In this document: positions 45,805-54,639 of the stretch, piece after piece | Position numbering within the stretch: position 1 is the stretch's first letter | How the letters are laid out: each line of letters begins with the position of its first letter | Assembly (NCBI GenBank): GCA_016704655.1 | Contig: JADIZR010000006.1 | Coordinates: 192,807-256,806 of the forward strand | Reading direction: 5' to 3' | Length of the DNA stretch: 64,000 nucleotides | DNA from: Pseudomonadota bacterium | GTDB lineage: Bacteria > Pseudomonadota > Gammaproteobacteria > Steroidobacterales > Steroidobacteraceae | Translations under genes and position numbers: made by a program | The notes under the pieces: model-generated | Told to the model about the DNA's origin: nothing | What the model saw: the letters and a program-made list of their open reading frames with translations, nothing else | Database searches by the model: none

Positions 45805-46253
45805 CACCGCGACAGAAGCGCATGGTCACCGTCGTCGCCATCGTGGCCGGCGTCGGCATCGCCACCACCTTTGCACTGAATGCCTTCAACCAGAACCTGC
45901 TCTATTACTACAGCCCGACGCAGGTGCACGCCGGCGAAGCACCGGCGTCCCGGGCCATCCGGGTCGGCGGCCTGGTGGAGAACGGCAGCCTCGCCCGCAA
46001 ACCGGGCAGCATGGAAGTCACTTTCATCCTGACCGACTACGCGCAGAAGGTTCCGGTGAGCTACACGGGTGTCCTGCCTGACCTGTTCCGCGAGGGGCAG
46101 GGCGTCATTGCGCGCGGCAGGATGGACGGCAACCGCTTCGTCGCCGAAGAAGTCCTGGCCAAGCACGACGAGAACTACATGCCGCCCGAAGTGGCGGACA
46201 GCCTGAAGCCGCACCTGGACGCTGCAAATTCAGCCGGCCGGCGCAGCACCTGA
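45801..46253 (+). CDS. ccmE: Periplasmic heme chaperone CcmE
   Basis: This 150-residue membrane-anchored OB-fold protein carries heme covalently to CcmF. One N-terminal helix (VVAIVAGVGIATTFAL) is followed by the beta-barrel (FILTDYAQKVPVSYTGVLPD) and the heme-binding His 122 in VLAKHDENYMPPE. This is the usual His type, not the Cys variant found in some bacteria. It overlaps ccmD by four bases. Confidence 0.95.
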   Translation: MTPRQKRMVTVVAIVAGVGIATTFALNAFNQNLLYYYSPTQVHAGEAPASRAIRVGGLVENGSLARKPGSMEVTFILTDYAQKVPVSYTGVLPDLFREGQGVIARGRMDGNRFVAEEVLAKHDENYMPPEVADSLKPHLDAANSAGRRST

Positions 46254-46295
46254 TCACCAGCGACCGACACTAGCCCGCACCGGAGCAACCACCGC

Positions 46296-48254
46296 ATGGT
46301 CGTCGAACTTGGTTTGTTTGCGTTGATCCTCGCGCTGCTGTTGTCCTGCGCGCAGGCCTTCTTCGGCCTTGCCGGTCCCGCGATCGGGAACCGCCGCTGG
46401 ATGGCGGCGGCACGGCCCGCCGTCGCCGGGCAGTTCGTGTTCGTCGCGCTGTCGTTCGCAGTGCTGGCCTGGGCGTTCTACAAGAACGACTTCTCGGTGC
46501 TGTACGTCGCGAACAACTCCAACTCGGCGCTGCCGACGTTCTACCGCTTCTCCGCGGTGTGGGGCGCGCACGAGGGTTCGCTGCTGTTGTGGGCGCTTTC
46601 GCTTTCGGCGTGGTCGATCGCCGTCGCCGTCTTCAGCAAGAACCTGCCGGAAACGTTCGCCGCGCGCGTGCTCGGCGTGCTCGGCTTCATCAGCATCGGG
46701 TTCCAGGGTTTCATCCTGTTCACCTCGAACCCGTTCGAGCGGTTGGTGCCAGCCGCGCAGGACGGTCATGACCTGAACCCGCTGCTGCAGGATTTTGCAC
46801 TGGCAGTGCATCCGCCGATGCTCTACCTCGGCTACGTCGGCTTCTCCGTCGCGTTCGCATTCGCGGTCGCCGCGCTGCTCGAGGGCAAGCTCGACGAGAA
46901 ATGGGCGCGCTGGACGCGCCCGTGGACGACCGTCGCCTGGATGATGCTCACGTGCGGCATCGCGCTTGGCAGCTGGTGGGCGTACTACGAACTCGGCTGG
47001 GGCGGCTGGTGGTTCTGGGACCCGGTCGAAAACGCATCGTTCATGCCCTGGCTCGTCGGCACGGCGCTGATTCATTCGCTGGCCGTCACCGAAAAGCGCG
47101 GGCTCTTCAAGAGCTGGACGTTGCTGCTGGCCATCATCGCGTTCTCGCTGAGCCTGCTCGGCACGTTCCTGGTGCGTTCCGGCGTGCTGGTATCGGTGCA
47201 CGCATTCGCCAGCGACCCGAGCCGCGGCATTTTCATCCTCGCATTCCTCGGCCTCTGCGTCGGCGGCTCGCTGGCGCTCTACGCATGGCGCGGTCCCGCG
47301 CTGCGCGCCAAGGGCGGCTTCGACGTGGTCTCGCGCGAGTCCTTCCTCCTGTTCAACAACATGCTGCTGCTCGTGACCACGGCGCTGATCCTGATCGGCA
47401 CGCTGTACCCGCTGTTCCTCGACGCGCTCAACATGGGCAAGATCTCGGTCGGACCGCCGTACTTCAACGTCGTGTTCCTGATCCCGACGCTGCCGTTGAT
47501 GGCGCTGCTCGCGGTCGGCATGCATGCGGCCTGGAAGCACGCCAAGCTCGAAGAAAAGAAAAAGGCGCTGGCCACCATGCTCGCCATCGCGACCGTCGCG
47601 GGCGTGGCCATTCCTGTCCTTGCCTATGGCGGCTTCAACTTCATGGCGTCGGTGGGCCTCACGGCGGCGTTCTGGGTGATCCTGTCGTCGCTGTACGAGC
47701 CGTTCCAGCGCCTGCGCAAAAAGCAGTCGCTGTCGCGCGGCGTGCTCGGCATGACCGTCGCCCACATCGGCGTCGCGATGTTCTGCATCGGCGTCACCGT
47801 GGTGCAGACCTATCGCATCGAGAAGGACATCGCGCTCAGGCCGGGTGAGTCCGTCGAACTGCAGGGCTACAAGTTCAGCTTCGACAGCCTCGAGCAGGTG
47901 GCCGGCCCCAATTACGACGCGACGCAGGCGCACTTCACGATCACCGAAGGCGACAAGGTCATCGCCAAGCTCAATCCGCAGAAGCGCGTCTACCGCGTGC
48001 GCACCATGCCGATGACTGAAGCCGGCATCGCAGTGAACTGGAACCGCGACCTGTTCATCGCCATGGGCGACGACCTGGGTGCCAACGCCTGGAGCGTGCG
48101 GGTGCAGTACAAGCCGATGGTCCGTTTCATCTGGTTCGGGGCGCTGGTGATGGCCATCGGCGGATTCATCGCAATCACCGATCGCCGCTATCGCACGCGC
48201 AAGTCCGAGGCCGACGCGAAGGTCGGCCTGGGCAAAACGGCGCAAGCCACCTGA
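46296..48254 (+). CDS. ccmF: Heme lyase CcmF
   Basis: CcmF attaches heme to apocytochrome c, with CcmH. The 652-residue polytopic protein (about 15 helices) carries the WWD domain GGWWFWDPVENASFMPWL near residues 235-252 and conserved periplasmic His regions (SVLYVANNSNSALP upstream, VHAFASDPSRG downstream). The start ATG 46296 follows ccmE by 42 bp. The C-terminal periplasmic loop (about 505-600) is complete. Confidence 0.95.
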   Translation: MVVELGLFALILALLLSCAQAFFGLAGPAIGNRRWMAAARPAVAGQFVFVALSFAVLAWAFYKNDFSVLYVANNSNSALPTFYRFSAVWGAHEGSLLLWALSLSAWSIAVAVFSKNLPETFAARVLGVLGFISIGFQGFILFTSNPFERLVPAAQDGHDLNPLLQDFALAVHPPMLYLGYVGFSVAFAFAVAALLEGKLDEKWARWTRPWTTVAWMMLTCGIALGSWWAYYELGWGGWWFWDPVENASFMPWLVGTALIHSLAVTEKRGLFKSWTLLLAIIAFSLSLLGTFLVRSGVLVSVHAFASDPSRGIFILAFLGLCVGGSLALYAWRGPALRAKGGFDVVSRESFLLFNNMLLLVTTALILIGTLYPLFLDALNMGKISVGPPYFNVVFLIPTLPLMALLAVGMHAAWKHAKLEEKKKALATMLAIATVAGVAIPVLAYGGFNFMASVGLTAAFWVILSSLYEPFQRLRKKQSLSRGVLGMTVAHIGVAMFCIGVTVVQTYRIEKDIALRPGESVELQGYKFSFDSLEQVAGPNYDATQAHFTITEGDKVIAKLNPQKRVYRVRTMPMTEAGIAVNWNRDLFIAMGDDLGANAWSVRVQYKPMVRFIWFGALVMAIGGFIAITDRRYRTRKSEADAKVGLGKTAQAT

Positions 48255-48272
48255 CGTTCCGGGACAATCGAC

Positions 48273-48818
48273 ATGCTCAAGTTCGGCGTACCACTCGCAC
48301 TGGCCCTGCTGCTCGGTGTGTTCCTGTTCGTGGGCCTGCAGCGCGACCCGTCCTACGTGCCTTCGCCGCTGATCGGCAAGCAGGCGCCGGAGTTCACGCT
48401 GCCCAGCCTGCACGACCCGGCCTATCCGGTCGCTTCGAAGGAACTGGCTGGCAAGGCCTGGGTGCTGAACGTGTGGGGCACGTGGTGCGGCGGTTGCCGC
48501 CAGGAACACGACACGCTGATGGCGATCGCGCGGACCGGCGCGGTACCGCTGATCGGGCTGAACTGGAAAGACGACGGGGCTGCAGCACAGCAATGGCTGA
48601 GCGCGCTGGGAAATCCCTACGCAGTCGTCGCCTCCGACCCCGAAGGCCGTGTGGCGATCGACTGGGGCGTCTACGGCGCCCCGGAAACCTTCCTGATCGG
48701 GCCGGACGGCAAGGTGCTGTTCAAGCACATCGCGCCGATGACCATGGAGGTCTGGACCCAGGAATTCCTGCCGCGCATCCAGGCGGCCAACGCCAGCATG
48801 GCGCCGACCGGGGGATGA
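48273..48818 (+). CDS. ccmG: Thiol:disulfide interchange protein CcmG/DsbE
   Basis: This 181-residue membrane-anchored thioredoxin reduces the apocytochrome CXXCH motif or CcmH. An N-terminal helix (ALALLLGVFLFVGL) is followed by the active site WGTWCGGCR, Cys 72 and Cys 75. The dipeptide Gly-Gly is less usual than the Val/Pro or Glu/Pro types in well-studied CcmG. GAPETFLIGPDG contains the cis-Pro-like family loop. Its stop overlaps the ccmH ATG. Confidence 0.93.
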   Translation: MLKFGVPLALALLLGVFLFVGLQRDPSYVPSPLIGKQAPEFTLPSLHDPAYPVASKELAGKAWVLNVWGTWCGGCRQEHDTLMAIARTGAVPLIGLNWKDDGAAAQQWLSALGNPYAVVASDPEGRVAIDWGVYGAPETFLIGPDGKVLFKHIAPMTMEVWTQEFLPRIQAANASMAPTGG

Positions 48819-49273
48819 AGGACATGACGTCGCTGCATTTTTCACGTTTCGCCCGCACCGTGCTGATGGCGCTGCTGGTCGCCGGCGCGGTCCCGGCGCT
48901 CGCCATCGACACCGAGCGCGCTTTTGACGACCCGGCCCTGCAGGCGCGCTACGAGACGATCGGCCGCGAGTTGCGTTGCCTCGTGTGCCAGAACCAGACC
49001 ATCGCGGACTCGAACGCCACGCTGGCCCAGGACCTGCGGCGCGAAGTCCGCGAAATGATCGCCGCCGGCAAGACCGATGACGAGATCCGCACCTTCATGG
49101 TCGATCGTTACGGCGACTTCGTGCTCTACAAGCCGCGCATGACGCCGGTCAATTACCTGCTGTGGGCAGCTCCCGTGCTGCTGCTGCTCCTTGGGACTTT
49201 CATAGGGCTCCGCATCATCCGCAAGCAGGCAGCGCAGGCGGATACGGACGGCCCGGAGGCTGGACAATCGTGA
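48815..49273 (+). CDS. ccmH: Cytochrome c maturation protein CcmH
   Basis: This 152-residue protein is the CcmH/NrfF/CycL redox subunit. It has a signal peptide ending near VPALA, the reactive pair LRCLVCQNQ (Cys 55 and Cys 58), the three-helix domain, and a C-terminal membrane helix (YLLWAAPVLLLLLGTFIGL). ATG 48815 overlaps the ccmG stop (ATGA); a second ATG three codons later is also possible. CcmI is encoded separately next door, unlike the fused form in E. coli. Confidence 0.93.
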   Translation: MKDMTSLHFSRFARTVLMALLVAGAVPALAIDTERAFDDPALQARYETIGRELRCLVCQNQTIADSNATLAQDLRREVREMIAAGKTDDEIRTFMVDRYGDFVLYKPRMTPVNYLLWAAPVLLLLLGTFIGLRIIRKQAAQADTDGPEAGQS

Positions 49274-50412
49274 TGTCGTCTGCATTCCTCGTCGTCGTCG
49301 CGCTGATGGTGATCGTGGCCATTGCGCTCGTGATCTATCCGTTGCTGCGACGGCAGCCGGCCGCCAACAAGGGCGAGCCTGCCGCACCCAGGGCCGCGCC
49401 TCTCGCGTTTGCCCTTGCGGTCGCCGTGGGCCTGGGTGCCATCGGCCTGTATGCCAAGCTGCACACGTTCCCCTGGGACAACCCGATGTCGGCAGAGGCG
49501 GTGCCTGCGGGCCACGGCGAAATCGGCACAGCCGGGGCGATGAATGAGGTGACTGCCTCGCTCGAGGCACGGCTCGCGCGGGATCCGAACGATCGCGAAG
49601 GCTGGCGCATGCTCGGCCGCACGTACCTGGTGGGCGGTAACGCCGCGAAGGCCGCGGAATCCTACGAAAAGGCCAACGCGCTTGCACCGCAGAAGGACAT
49701 CGACCTGCAGCTCGACCTCGCGGAGGCGCTCGTCCTGACGGATGACCCGGCCGTGCAGCCGCGTGCCAGGGCGATCATCGACGAAGCGCTTGCGGCAGAT
49801 GCGGACAACCAGAAGGCCCTCTGGTACCAGGGTGTCATCGCCGTTCGCGCGGGCGACAACGAGACCGCGAAGAAGAACTGGATGAAGCTCCTCGAGGGCA
49901 ACCCGCCCCCGGAAATCCGAGACGTGATCACGGCCCAGCTGCGGGAACTCGGCGTCGATGTCGCTGCAGGAGCGGGCAGCGCGGCCCCGACCATGGCGGC
50001 TGCAGGCGGTGGGCCGGGAGCAGGGCCCGTGATGAGCGGCGGCAGTAGCAGCGGCGTCGCCGCCAAGGGCCGCACGATTCGCATCAGCGTAAAGGTCGAC
50101 CCGTCGCTCGCCGGCAATATGAAGCCGGGTGCCCTGTTGTTCGTGGCCGCCCGTGAGCCCGGCATTCCGGGCCCGCCGATTGCCGCGACGCGCATCACCA
50201 CGGACGACCTGCCGGCGGTGGTGGTCCTGAGCGACGCCGACACGATGATCGCGGGGCGCGACCTGTCGTCGGTGAACGACGTGGAGATCGTCGCTCGTGT
50301 CGCGTACGGCGGCACGGCGGTCACTGCCAGCGGCGACCTCATCGGCCGCGCAGTGCAGAAGAAAGGCGGCAGCGAGAACCTGGACGTGGTCATCAACCAG
50401 GTCCAGCCCTGA
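49273..50412 (+). CDS. ccmI: Cytochrome c biogenesis TPR protein CcmI
   Basis: This 379-residue apocytochrome chaperone has two N-terminal membrane helices (VVALMVIVAIALVIYPLL and APLAFALAVAVGLGAIGLY), then TPR repeats (about 95-210: GWRMLGRTYLVGGNAAKAAE and similar), a Gly/Ala linker and a C-terminal beta domain (about 260-379). This matches long gammaproteobacterial CcmI. The ATG shares one base with the ccmH stop (TGATG). It ends the operon. Confidence 0.91.
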   Translation: MSSAFLVVVALMVIVAIALVIYPLLRRQPAANKGEPAAPRAAPLAFALAVAVGLGAIGLYAKLHTFPWDNPMSAEAVPAGHGEIGTAGAMNEVTASLEARLARDPNDREGWRMLGRTYLVGGNAAKAAESYEKANALAPQKDIDLQLDLAEALVLTDDPAVQPRARAIIDEALAADADNQKALWYQGVIAVRAGDNETAKKNWMKLLEGNPPPEIRDVITAQLRELGVDVAAGAGSAAPTMAAAGGGPGAGPVMSGGSSSGVAAKGRTIRISVKVDPSLAGNMKPGALLFVAAREPGIPGPPIAATRITTDDLPAVVVLSDADTMIAGRDLSSVNDVEIVARVAYGGTAVTASGDLIGRAVQKKGGSENLDVVINQVQP

Positions 50413-50413
50413 G

Positions 50414-51340
50414 GTGGCAACCCGGACCGTTCACCTCAAGCTGTCGAAGCAGCCTTCCGTACTGGGAAGTTATCCGCGCGCCCTGCTGACACGTCGTCCT
50501 GACATCCTTACGCTGCAGGAGCCGTCCGAGTTCGAGGTGCGGCTCGACAACGTGCTGATCGACCCGCAGGCCGTGGCGAAGTACGCCTCGGTCTGCGCCT
50601 TCGACGCGTCGGACGTGCGCAACGGTTACGTGCCGATCACCTTCCCGCACGTCCTCGCCATGCCGCTGCACCTGCGGATCATGGGGCACCCGTCTTTCCC
50701 GCTGCGCCCGATGGGCCTGATTCACGTTTCCAACACGATCGCGCAGCCCCGGGCACTGGAAGCTGGCATGACCCTGAACGTCGTGGTCTCGGCTCGCAAC
50801 TATCGCAGGACCGACGCCGGTCTCACCTGCGACATCGTGACGGACGTCCTGCGGGCCGGACAAACCGTGTGGCGGGAGACCTGCGTATTCCTGTCGCGCT
50901 GGCCCGACTCCGCACAGCGAACGGGCGGGCGGCCCCCACGGCCGCCGAAGGCCCCGAAGGACGCCCAGGTGCTCACGGAACTGGCCGTGGACCAGAATCG
51001 CGCCTGGAGATACGCGCGCGTTGCGGGCGACTACAATCCGATTCACCTGAGCGACCGGGCTGCACGATTTTTCGGTTTGCGCGGCGCGATCTCGCACGGC
51101 ATGTGGACCCTTGCCCGCAGCCTCGCCGAACGACCCGTCGACGTGCCGTCGCCCGATGCGCGACTCGAAACGCAGTTCCTGACGCCCGTGCAGCTGCCGG
51201 CACGCGTGAACATCAAGCAATGGGTGGAGCAGGGGCAGTCGAAACGCGCCATGTGCGACGTCCGCACCGGCCGCATGCACATGTATGCCTACTGGACGAC
51301 CGTCCCGACGGTGCCCAGCGCGAACGTCAGCGAGGCCTGA
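50414..51340 (+). CDS. MaoC-like (double hotdog) acyl dehydratase
   Basis: This 308-residue protein shows two hotdog halves. The C-terminal half carries a hydratase-type motif (DYNPIHLSDRAARFFGL, then ISHGMWTLA) with Asp and His positions of MaoC dehydratases; the N-terminal half lacks it. The GTG at 50414 follows the ccmI stop by 1 bp with no own Shine-Dalgarno, so it may be read through from the ccm operon. Substrate unknown, probably a medium or long acyl-CoA. The 3' end overlaps the convergent BON gene by 14 bp. Confidence 0.8.
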   Translation: MATRTVHLKLSKQPSVLGSYPRALLTRRPDILTLQEPSEFEVRLDNVLIDPQAVAKYASVCAFDASDVRNGYVPITFPHVLAMPLHLRIMGHPSFPLRPMGLIHVSNTIAQPRALEAGMTLNVVVSARNYRRTDAGLTCDIVTDVLRAGQTVWRETCVFLSRWPDSAQRTGGRPPRPPKAPKDAQVLTELAVDQNRAWRYARVAGDYNPIHLSDRAARFFGLRGAISHGMWTLARSLAERPVDVPSPDARLETQFLTPVQLPARVNIKQWVEQGQSKRAMCDVRTGRMHMYAYWTTVPTVPSANVSEA

Positions 51341-51869
51341 CGACGAGCACGTTGTCGACGCTTTTCACGCCGGCGACACCCGCTGCGATTCGACCTGCCT
51401 TGTCCTTCATCGCGGCGGACGCCACAAAACCCGCGAGCTGCACGGCGCCGTCGTGCGTCTCGACGTTGATCTGCAGGCTCTTGACGTCGGCGGCATCCAT
51501 CAGTGCGGCCTTGACCTTGCCCGTGACCAGGCTGTCGTCGAGCCGGGTGCCGATCGACGTGGCCGGCGCGACCGCGACGTTGTTGACCACTTGCTTCACA
51601 CCCGACACGCCAGCGGCGACCTTGGTCGCATAGGTCTTTTCAGCCTCCGAGCGCGCGAAGCCGCTCAGTTGCACCACGCCGTGGTAGCAGTCGACGTTGA
51701 TCCGCGTGCCGCTGGTGTTCCTGTTGTCGAGCAGGGCCACCTTGATGGTCGCCGCAATCACGGAATCGTCGGCCGTATCCGTGGACGATTGCTGAGCACG
51801 GGCGGGTGCCGTCAGCAGAGAGAGAAAGGTCAGGAAGGTCAGGAAGGCGGCGGGAAGAGGGTGCTTCAT
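51327..51869 (-). CDS. Secreted BON-domain protein (OsmY-like)
   Basis: This 180-residue protein has a signal peptide (cleavage near PARAQ) and two BON domains, about residues 33-100 (DDSVIAATIKVALLDNRN, GVVQLSGFA) and 110-178 (DDSLVTGKVKAALMDAAD, GAVQLAGFV). BON proteins such as OsmY are periplasmic, bind membranes and support envelope integrity under stress. It converges with the hotdog dehydratase gene, overlapping by 14 bp. Confidence 0.9.
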   Translation of the reverse strand: MKHPLPAAFLTFLTFLSLLTAPARAQQSSTDTADDSVIAATIKVALLDNRNTSGTRINVDCYHGVVQLSGFARSEAEKTYATKVAAGVSGVKQVVNNVAVAPATSIGTRLDDSLVTGKVKAALMDAADVKSLQINVETHDGAVQLAGFVASAAMKDKAGRIAAGVAGVKSVDNVLVVRPR

Positions 51870-51975
51870 GCAGGCAAGTGCTCCAGCGGGAAACGATGAC
51901 GTCCCGACGTGCGTTGCTCCATTGTAGTCGACTGGCGCGGTGGAAACGTCGCACGCTGCATGTGATCATTGCCGG

Positions 51976-52764
51976 ATGACTCCTGCACGCGTCCTGCCTC
52001 TCGTGGGTGGCTGTAACTTTCGCGATTGCGGTGGCTACGAGACCACCGACGGCGCGCGCGTGCGCTGGGGCCGGCTTTATCGATCAGGACTGCTGGCTCG
52101 CCTGTCGGCCGCGGCGGCCGCGCAAGTGCAGGCGCTGGGCGTGCGAGCGGTCTGCGACCTGCGCCGGACCGCGGAGCGTGCCCTGCATCCGAACCCATCC
52201 TTCGGTGCCGAGGTCCGTCGTTTCGAGTGGGACAGCGAACAGGAATCTTCGCCAATCCGTGACCGGGCCTTCGCCAGTTCGAATGACGAAGCCGGAGTAC
52301 ACGCAGCGATGGTGTCGATGTACGAGCGGCTGCCGTTCGGCTTGCAGCCCCGGCTTGCCGGCGTGTTTGCGGCGCTGGACCACGCGGCGCCGGGGGCGGC
52401 GATCGTCCATTGCACGGCAGGCAAGGATCGCACCGGGGTGGCCGTGGCCCTCGTGCTCGAATCACTCGGCGTGCGCCGTGAAGCCATCGTCGAAGACTAC
52501 ACACTGACGAACACGGCGGTGGACCTGCGCTCGCAATTGCTGGGTCAGGATGGCACGGGCGCGGGTCTCGCCGCGACGGTGGAGTCCATCCTGGCGTTGT
52601 CGGCCAGGGCGCAGGAAGCGATGCTGGCTGCGCGCCCCGAATACATCCTGGCAAGCCTGGGTGCCATCGAAGCGCGCCACGGCTCGGTTCGCCAGTACCT
52701 GCTGGACGAACTCGCGCTCGAACCCGCCCTGCTCGAGCGCCTGCGCGAACGACTGCTCACCTGA
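51976..52764 (+). CDS. Tyrosine-protein phosphatase (PTP/DSP-like, MptpB type)
   Basis: This 262-residue phosphatase has the active-site loop HCTAGKDRTG with nucleophile Cys 146. The start GGCNFRDCGGY and LYRSGLL are typical of the MptpB/LipA group, which removes phosphate from tyrosine or phosphoinositides. No signal peptide is seen. ATG 51976 is preferred; a GTG 12 codons upstream is possible. No partner kinase lies nearby. It precedes the M61 peptidase gene by 17 bp. Confidence 0.88.
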   Translation: MTPARVLPLVGGCNFRDCGGYETTDGARVRWGRLYRSGLLARLSAAAAAQVQALGVRAVCDLRRTAERALHPNPSFGAEVRRFEWDSEQESSPIRDRAFASSNDEAGVHAAMVSMYERLPFGLQPRLAGVFAALDHAAPGAAIVHCTAGKDRTGVAVALVLESLGVRREAIVEDYTLTNTAVDLRSQLLGQDGTGAGLAATVESILALSARAQEAMLAARPEYILASLGAIEARHGSVRQYLLDELALEPALLERLRERLLT

Positions 52765-52781
52765 ACCGGAAGCGACGACGA

Positions 52782-54639
52782 ATGCTACAGGCAAGGAATC
52801 GAATGTTCAGTGGACTCGCGGCGCTGCTGTTTTGTGCCGGCCAGGCACAGGCCGCGGCGGTAGGCGCAGAAATTCCGGCGCCACGGGACGTGCCGTATCC
52901 CGGCGTGATCCAGTTGCAGGTCGACGCGACGGACCTCGACCATCGCGTGTTTCGCGTCAAGGAAACTTTGCCGGTGGCCGGGCCAGGCCGCACGACGCTG
53001 CTCTATCCGAAGTGGCTGCCCGGCAATCACTCCACGACCGGTCCGATCGACAAACTCGCCGGACTGATCGTTCGCAGCGATGCGGGCCAGAGGCTCGAAT
53101 GGCAACGCGACCCGGTCGAGATGCATGCCTTCCATGTCGACGTGCCTGCTGGCGTCAAGCAACTGCACCTGGAGTTCGAGTTCGTCACGCCCACGGACAC
53201 GAGCCAGGGGCGCGTCACGATGACGCCGGATCTGCTCGGCCTGCAGTGGGAAAAGACCCTGCTGTATCCGGCGGGCTTTTACGCCCGACAGATTCCGGTG
53301 GCGGCCTCGATCCGGTTGCCGGCCGGCTGGCAGTTTGCCTCGGCACTGCGCGGCGCCGAGCGCGCCGGCGACACCGTGCGGTTTGCGACGGTGCCGCTCG
53401 AGACCCTGGTCGATTCACCGTTGTTCGCCGGTCCGCACTATCGACGCGTCGAACTGGACCCGAGCACGAACGGTCCGGTGCGGCTCAATATCTTCGCCGA
53501 CACGAAGCAGGAACTGCAGGCCACGGACGAGCAGCTCGACAAGCACCGTCGCATCGTCGGTGAGTCGATCGCGCTGTTCGGGTCCCGGCACTTCCGCGAG
53601 TACGACTTCCTGCTGGCGATCAGCGACCACTTCACCGGCATCGGCCTCGAGCACCACGAGTCGAGCGAGAACGGCGTCGGGCTCGGCTATTTCACGGACT
53701 GGGACAGCAACGGCAACGGCCGCGACCTGCTGGCACATGAAATGACCCACTCCTGGAACGGCAAGTTCCGGCGTCCTGCCGACCTCTGGACACCGTCCTA
53801 CGAGGTGCCGATGGGCCCGAGCCTGCTCTGGGTCTACGAAGGCATGACCGAGTACCTCGGGTTGGTGCTCACGAGCCGCTCGGGCCTCTGGTCGCCAGAA
53901 CTCACGCGCGACGTCCTTGCCCGGTCTGCCGCGAACTACGACCTCGGCCGCGCCGGCCGGCATTGGCGCAACCTGCAGGACACCACGCTGCAACCGATCG
54001 TCAATTACCGGGGCCGGCAGAGCTACGACAGCTGGCAACGCAGCAAGGATTACTACACCGAGGGTATCTTTGTCTGGCTGGACGTCGACACGAAAATCCG
54101 CGAACTGACCCGAGGCAAGCGTTCGCTCGACGATTTCGCGCGCGCCTTCTGCGGCGTCGAGGACGGACGTATCGAACCTCTGACGTACACTTTCGAAGAT
54201 GTCGTTGCAACGCTGAACGCGGTGACTCCTTACGACTGGGCCAGCATGTTGCGCGCACGGCTCGATGCTCACGGTCCAGGTGCGCCGCTCGATGGCCTGG
54301 CGCGCAGCGGCTGGCGCCTGGCCTTCAGGGACGAACCGTCACCGTCGGACAAGGAAGCTGACTGCGTTCAAGGCCGGCCTGGCTCCCGGCACGACCGTCG
54401 TCGCCGTCAATGGCAAGGCGTACACGCACGGGCGTCTGCAGGACGCGCTGAAAGCGGCCAAGGCCGACCCGAAGCTGCCGACGGAACTGCTCATTCGCAG
54501 CGCCGATAGTTTCAGCACCGTCAGCCTCGATTACCACGACGGCCTGCGCTATCCGCACCTCGAGCGCATCGAGAAGACGCCCGACCTGCTTTCGTCCATC
54601 CTGCAACCTCGGCTCCCCAGGCCAGCGGTGAAAAAATGA
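52782..54639 (+). pseudogene. M61 glycyl aminopeptidase, frameshifted with a probable internal deletion
   Basis: This is a secreted M61 metallopeptidase (signal peptide to about AQAAA). The catalytic zinc motif is HEMTHSWNGK (His 319, Glu 320, His 323), with YEGMTEYLG supplying the third ligand. The frame is open to 54509; the C-terminal PDZ part (AGLAPGTTVVAVNGKAY, DYHDGLRYPHLERI) lies in the +1 frame from about 54360. Unlike the other frameshifts here, a one-base repair does not restore the family sequence: the start of the PDZ domain, roughly 25-30 residues in homologues, is absent. Either a true deletion or an assembly error. The 3' end overlaps the M20 gene. Confidence 0.82.

Noticed and set aside
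46254..48845. Very long open frame on the minus strand opposite ccmF/ccmG
   Set aside because: It is an antisense shadow of GC-rich coding DNA: Arg/His/Gln-rich, no family sequence, and fully covered by unmistakable ccmF and ccmG.
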